Shown in pieces: positions 5,725 to 5,996 of a DNA stretch of 5,996 nucleotides (positions are counted from its first letter, which is position 1; each line of letters starts with the position of its first letter). Position numbers and translations under genes: made by a program. The notes under the pieces were generated by a model. That model worked only from the letters and a program-made list of their open reading frames with translations. It searched no databases and had not been told where the DNA came from. The DNA comes from a bacterium (lineage in GTDB: Bacteria; Verrucomicrobiota; Verrucomicrobiia; Limisphaerales; UBA11358). The DNA lies in NCBI GenBank assembly GCA_021781185.1, contig JAJXXI010000145.1, positions 1 to 5,996 on the forward strand. The letters are read 5' to 3'.

Positions 5725-5917
5725 AGCGTCTCCGCTGCCGCAGATTTGTGCCAGACGGCTTGATGATTCTGCCCGTGCCCGGAGCAATAAACGGCGCATA
5801 ATTCTTTGGGAATGGTGAGTGTGTGCGGAGTTGTCCGGTAGGATCGGACACAGCTTGGAAGTTTCACGTCTGCGTGGGCCTCTGGAGCCAAATTGTTCAC
5901 GTCGGAAGAGCACCACC
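5725..5917. other. Intergenic region with one dyad; no confident promoter or terminator
   Basis: This gap of 193 bases lies between the UroD-like gene and the gene starting at 5918. No stem followed by a T run occurs after the stop at 5722-5724, so no intrinsic terminator is called and read-through is possible. CATAAT (5797-5802) resembles a -10 box but has no acceptable -35 at 16-18 bases. Confidence 0.4.
5832..5850. promoter_or_regulatory. Inverted repeat TGTCCG-N7-CGGACA, possible operator
   Basis: Two perfect six-base arms (5832-5837 and 5845-5850) are separated by seven bases and lie 68 bases upstream of the ATG at 5918. The spacing of 13 bases between arm starts roughly fits a dimeric regulator reading successive helical turns. 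It could equally be a short RNA hairpin in the leader. No second copy was found in the window and no regulator is known for it. Confidence 0.3.
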
Positions 5918-5996
5918 ATGAGCATGTTCGACACTGTCGGCCAAACCGCCGACCAGACCGGGCGCAAGCCGAACACGTTGCGCAAGCTGGACCGGC
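5918..5996 (+). CDS. 5' end of an unrecognised protein (partial, first 26 residues)
   Basis: ATG 5918 begins an open frame to the window end, encoding MSMFDTVGQTADQ followed by TGRKPNTLRKLDR. It is preceded by a good Shine-Dalgarno, GGAAGAG (5904-5910), seven bases upstream. A second ATG at 5924 is possible but its spacing is less suitable. The visible part is polar, with no signal peptide or membrane segment. I do not recognise the family from these residues. It is on the same strand as the UroD-like gene but 193 bases away, and a possible operator lies between them. Confidence 0.6.
   Translation, partial: MSMFDTVGQTADQTGRKPNTLRKLDR

Noticed and set aside
5725..5770. Possible terminator after the UroD-like gene (AGCGTCT facing AGACGGCT)
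   Set aside because: The pairing needs a bulge and a long loop and is not followed by a T run.
4870..5985. Long minus-strand open frame (371 codons) opposite the UroD-like gene
   Set aside because: Composition is Arg/His-rich without domain features. It is a shadow of the codon bias of the plus-strand gene, which has family motifs and a Shine-Dalgarno.

Overview
The window reads as chromosomal DNA of a free-living, fairly GC-rich bacterium. Verrucomicrobiota or a related PVC-group lineage is my best guess. It rests on family style only: a uroporphyrinogen-decarboxylase-like protein with an HLDG signature, a POT-like MFS carrier, and an extragenic repeat built on CCCTC/GGGAGAGGG boxes. No rRNA or other phylogenetic marker is present, so the placement is an inference. 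I see no tRNA, rRNA, CRISPR array, transposase or phage gene.

Layout. (1) 1-140 is the 3' end of an unrecognised plus-strand gene, closed by a strong intrinsic terminator at 158-205. (2) 242-718 (minus) encodes a small exported protein with a thioredoxin-like look but no CxxC. (3) 719-1184 is non-coding. It holds a short hairpin (887-901) and a degenerate inverted-repeat element (951-1109). (4) 1258-2811 and 2817-3722 (plus) form a two-gene unit five bases apart: a POT-like MFS transporter and a D-hexose-6-phosphate mutarotase of the YeaD type. (5) 3663-4169 (minus) is an AhpD/carboxymuconolactone-decarboxylase-like protein whose 3' end overlaps the mutarotase gene tail to tail by 60 bases. 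(6) 4355-4585 (plus) is a 76-codon gene whose C-terminal half is a diverged copy of the mutarotase C-terminus. (7) 4642-5724 (plus) is a uroporphyrinogen-decarboxylase/methyltransferase-like TIM-barrel protein, probably co-transcribed with gene 6. (8) 5918 onward is the start of another plus-strand gene cut by the window edge.

How the genes may work together. The transporter and mutarotase suggest uptake of a small nutrient linked to hexose-phosphate metabolism, but the carrier substrate cannot be read from sequence. The most distinctive feature is the partial mutarotase duplication. Two copies of the last roughly 40 codons lie 860 bases apart, in frame and without gaps, on either side of an oppositely oriented AhpD-like gene. 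The second copy is fused to an unrelated N-terminus and has its own Shine-Dalgarno sequence. I do not see a convincing new multi-gene system. The mini-mutarotase plus UroD-like pair is the part most worth following up.
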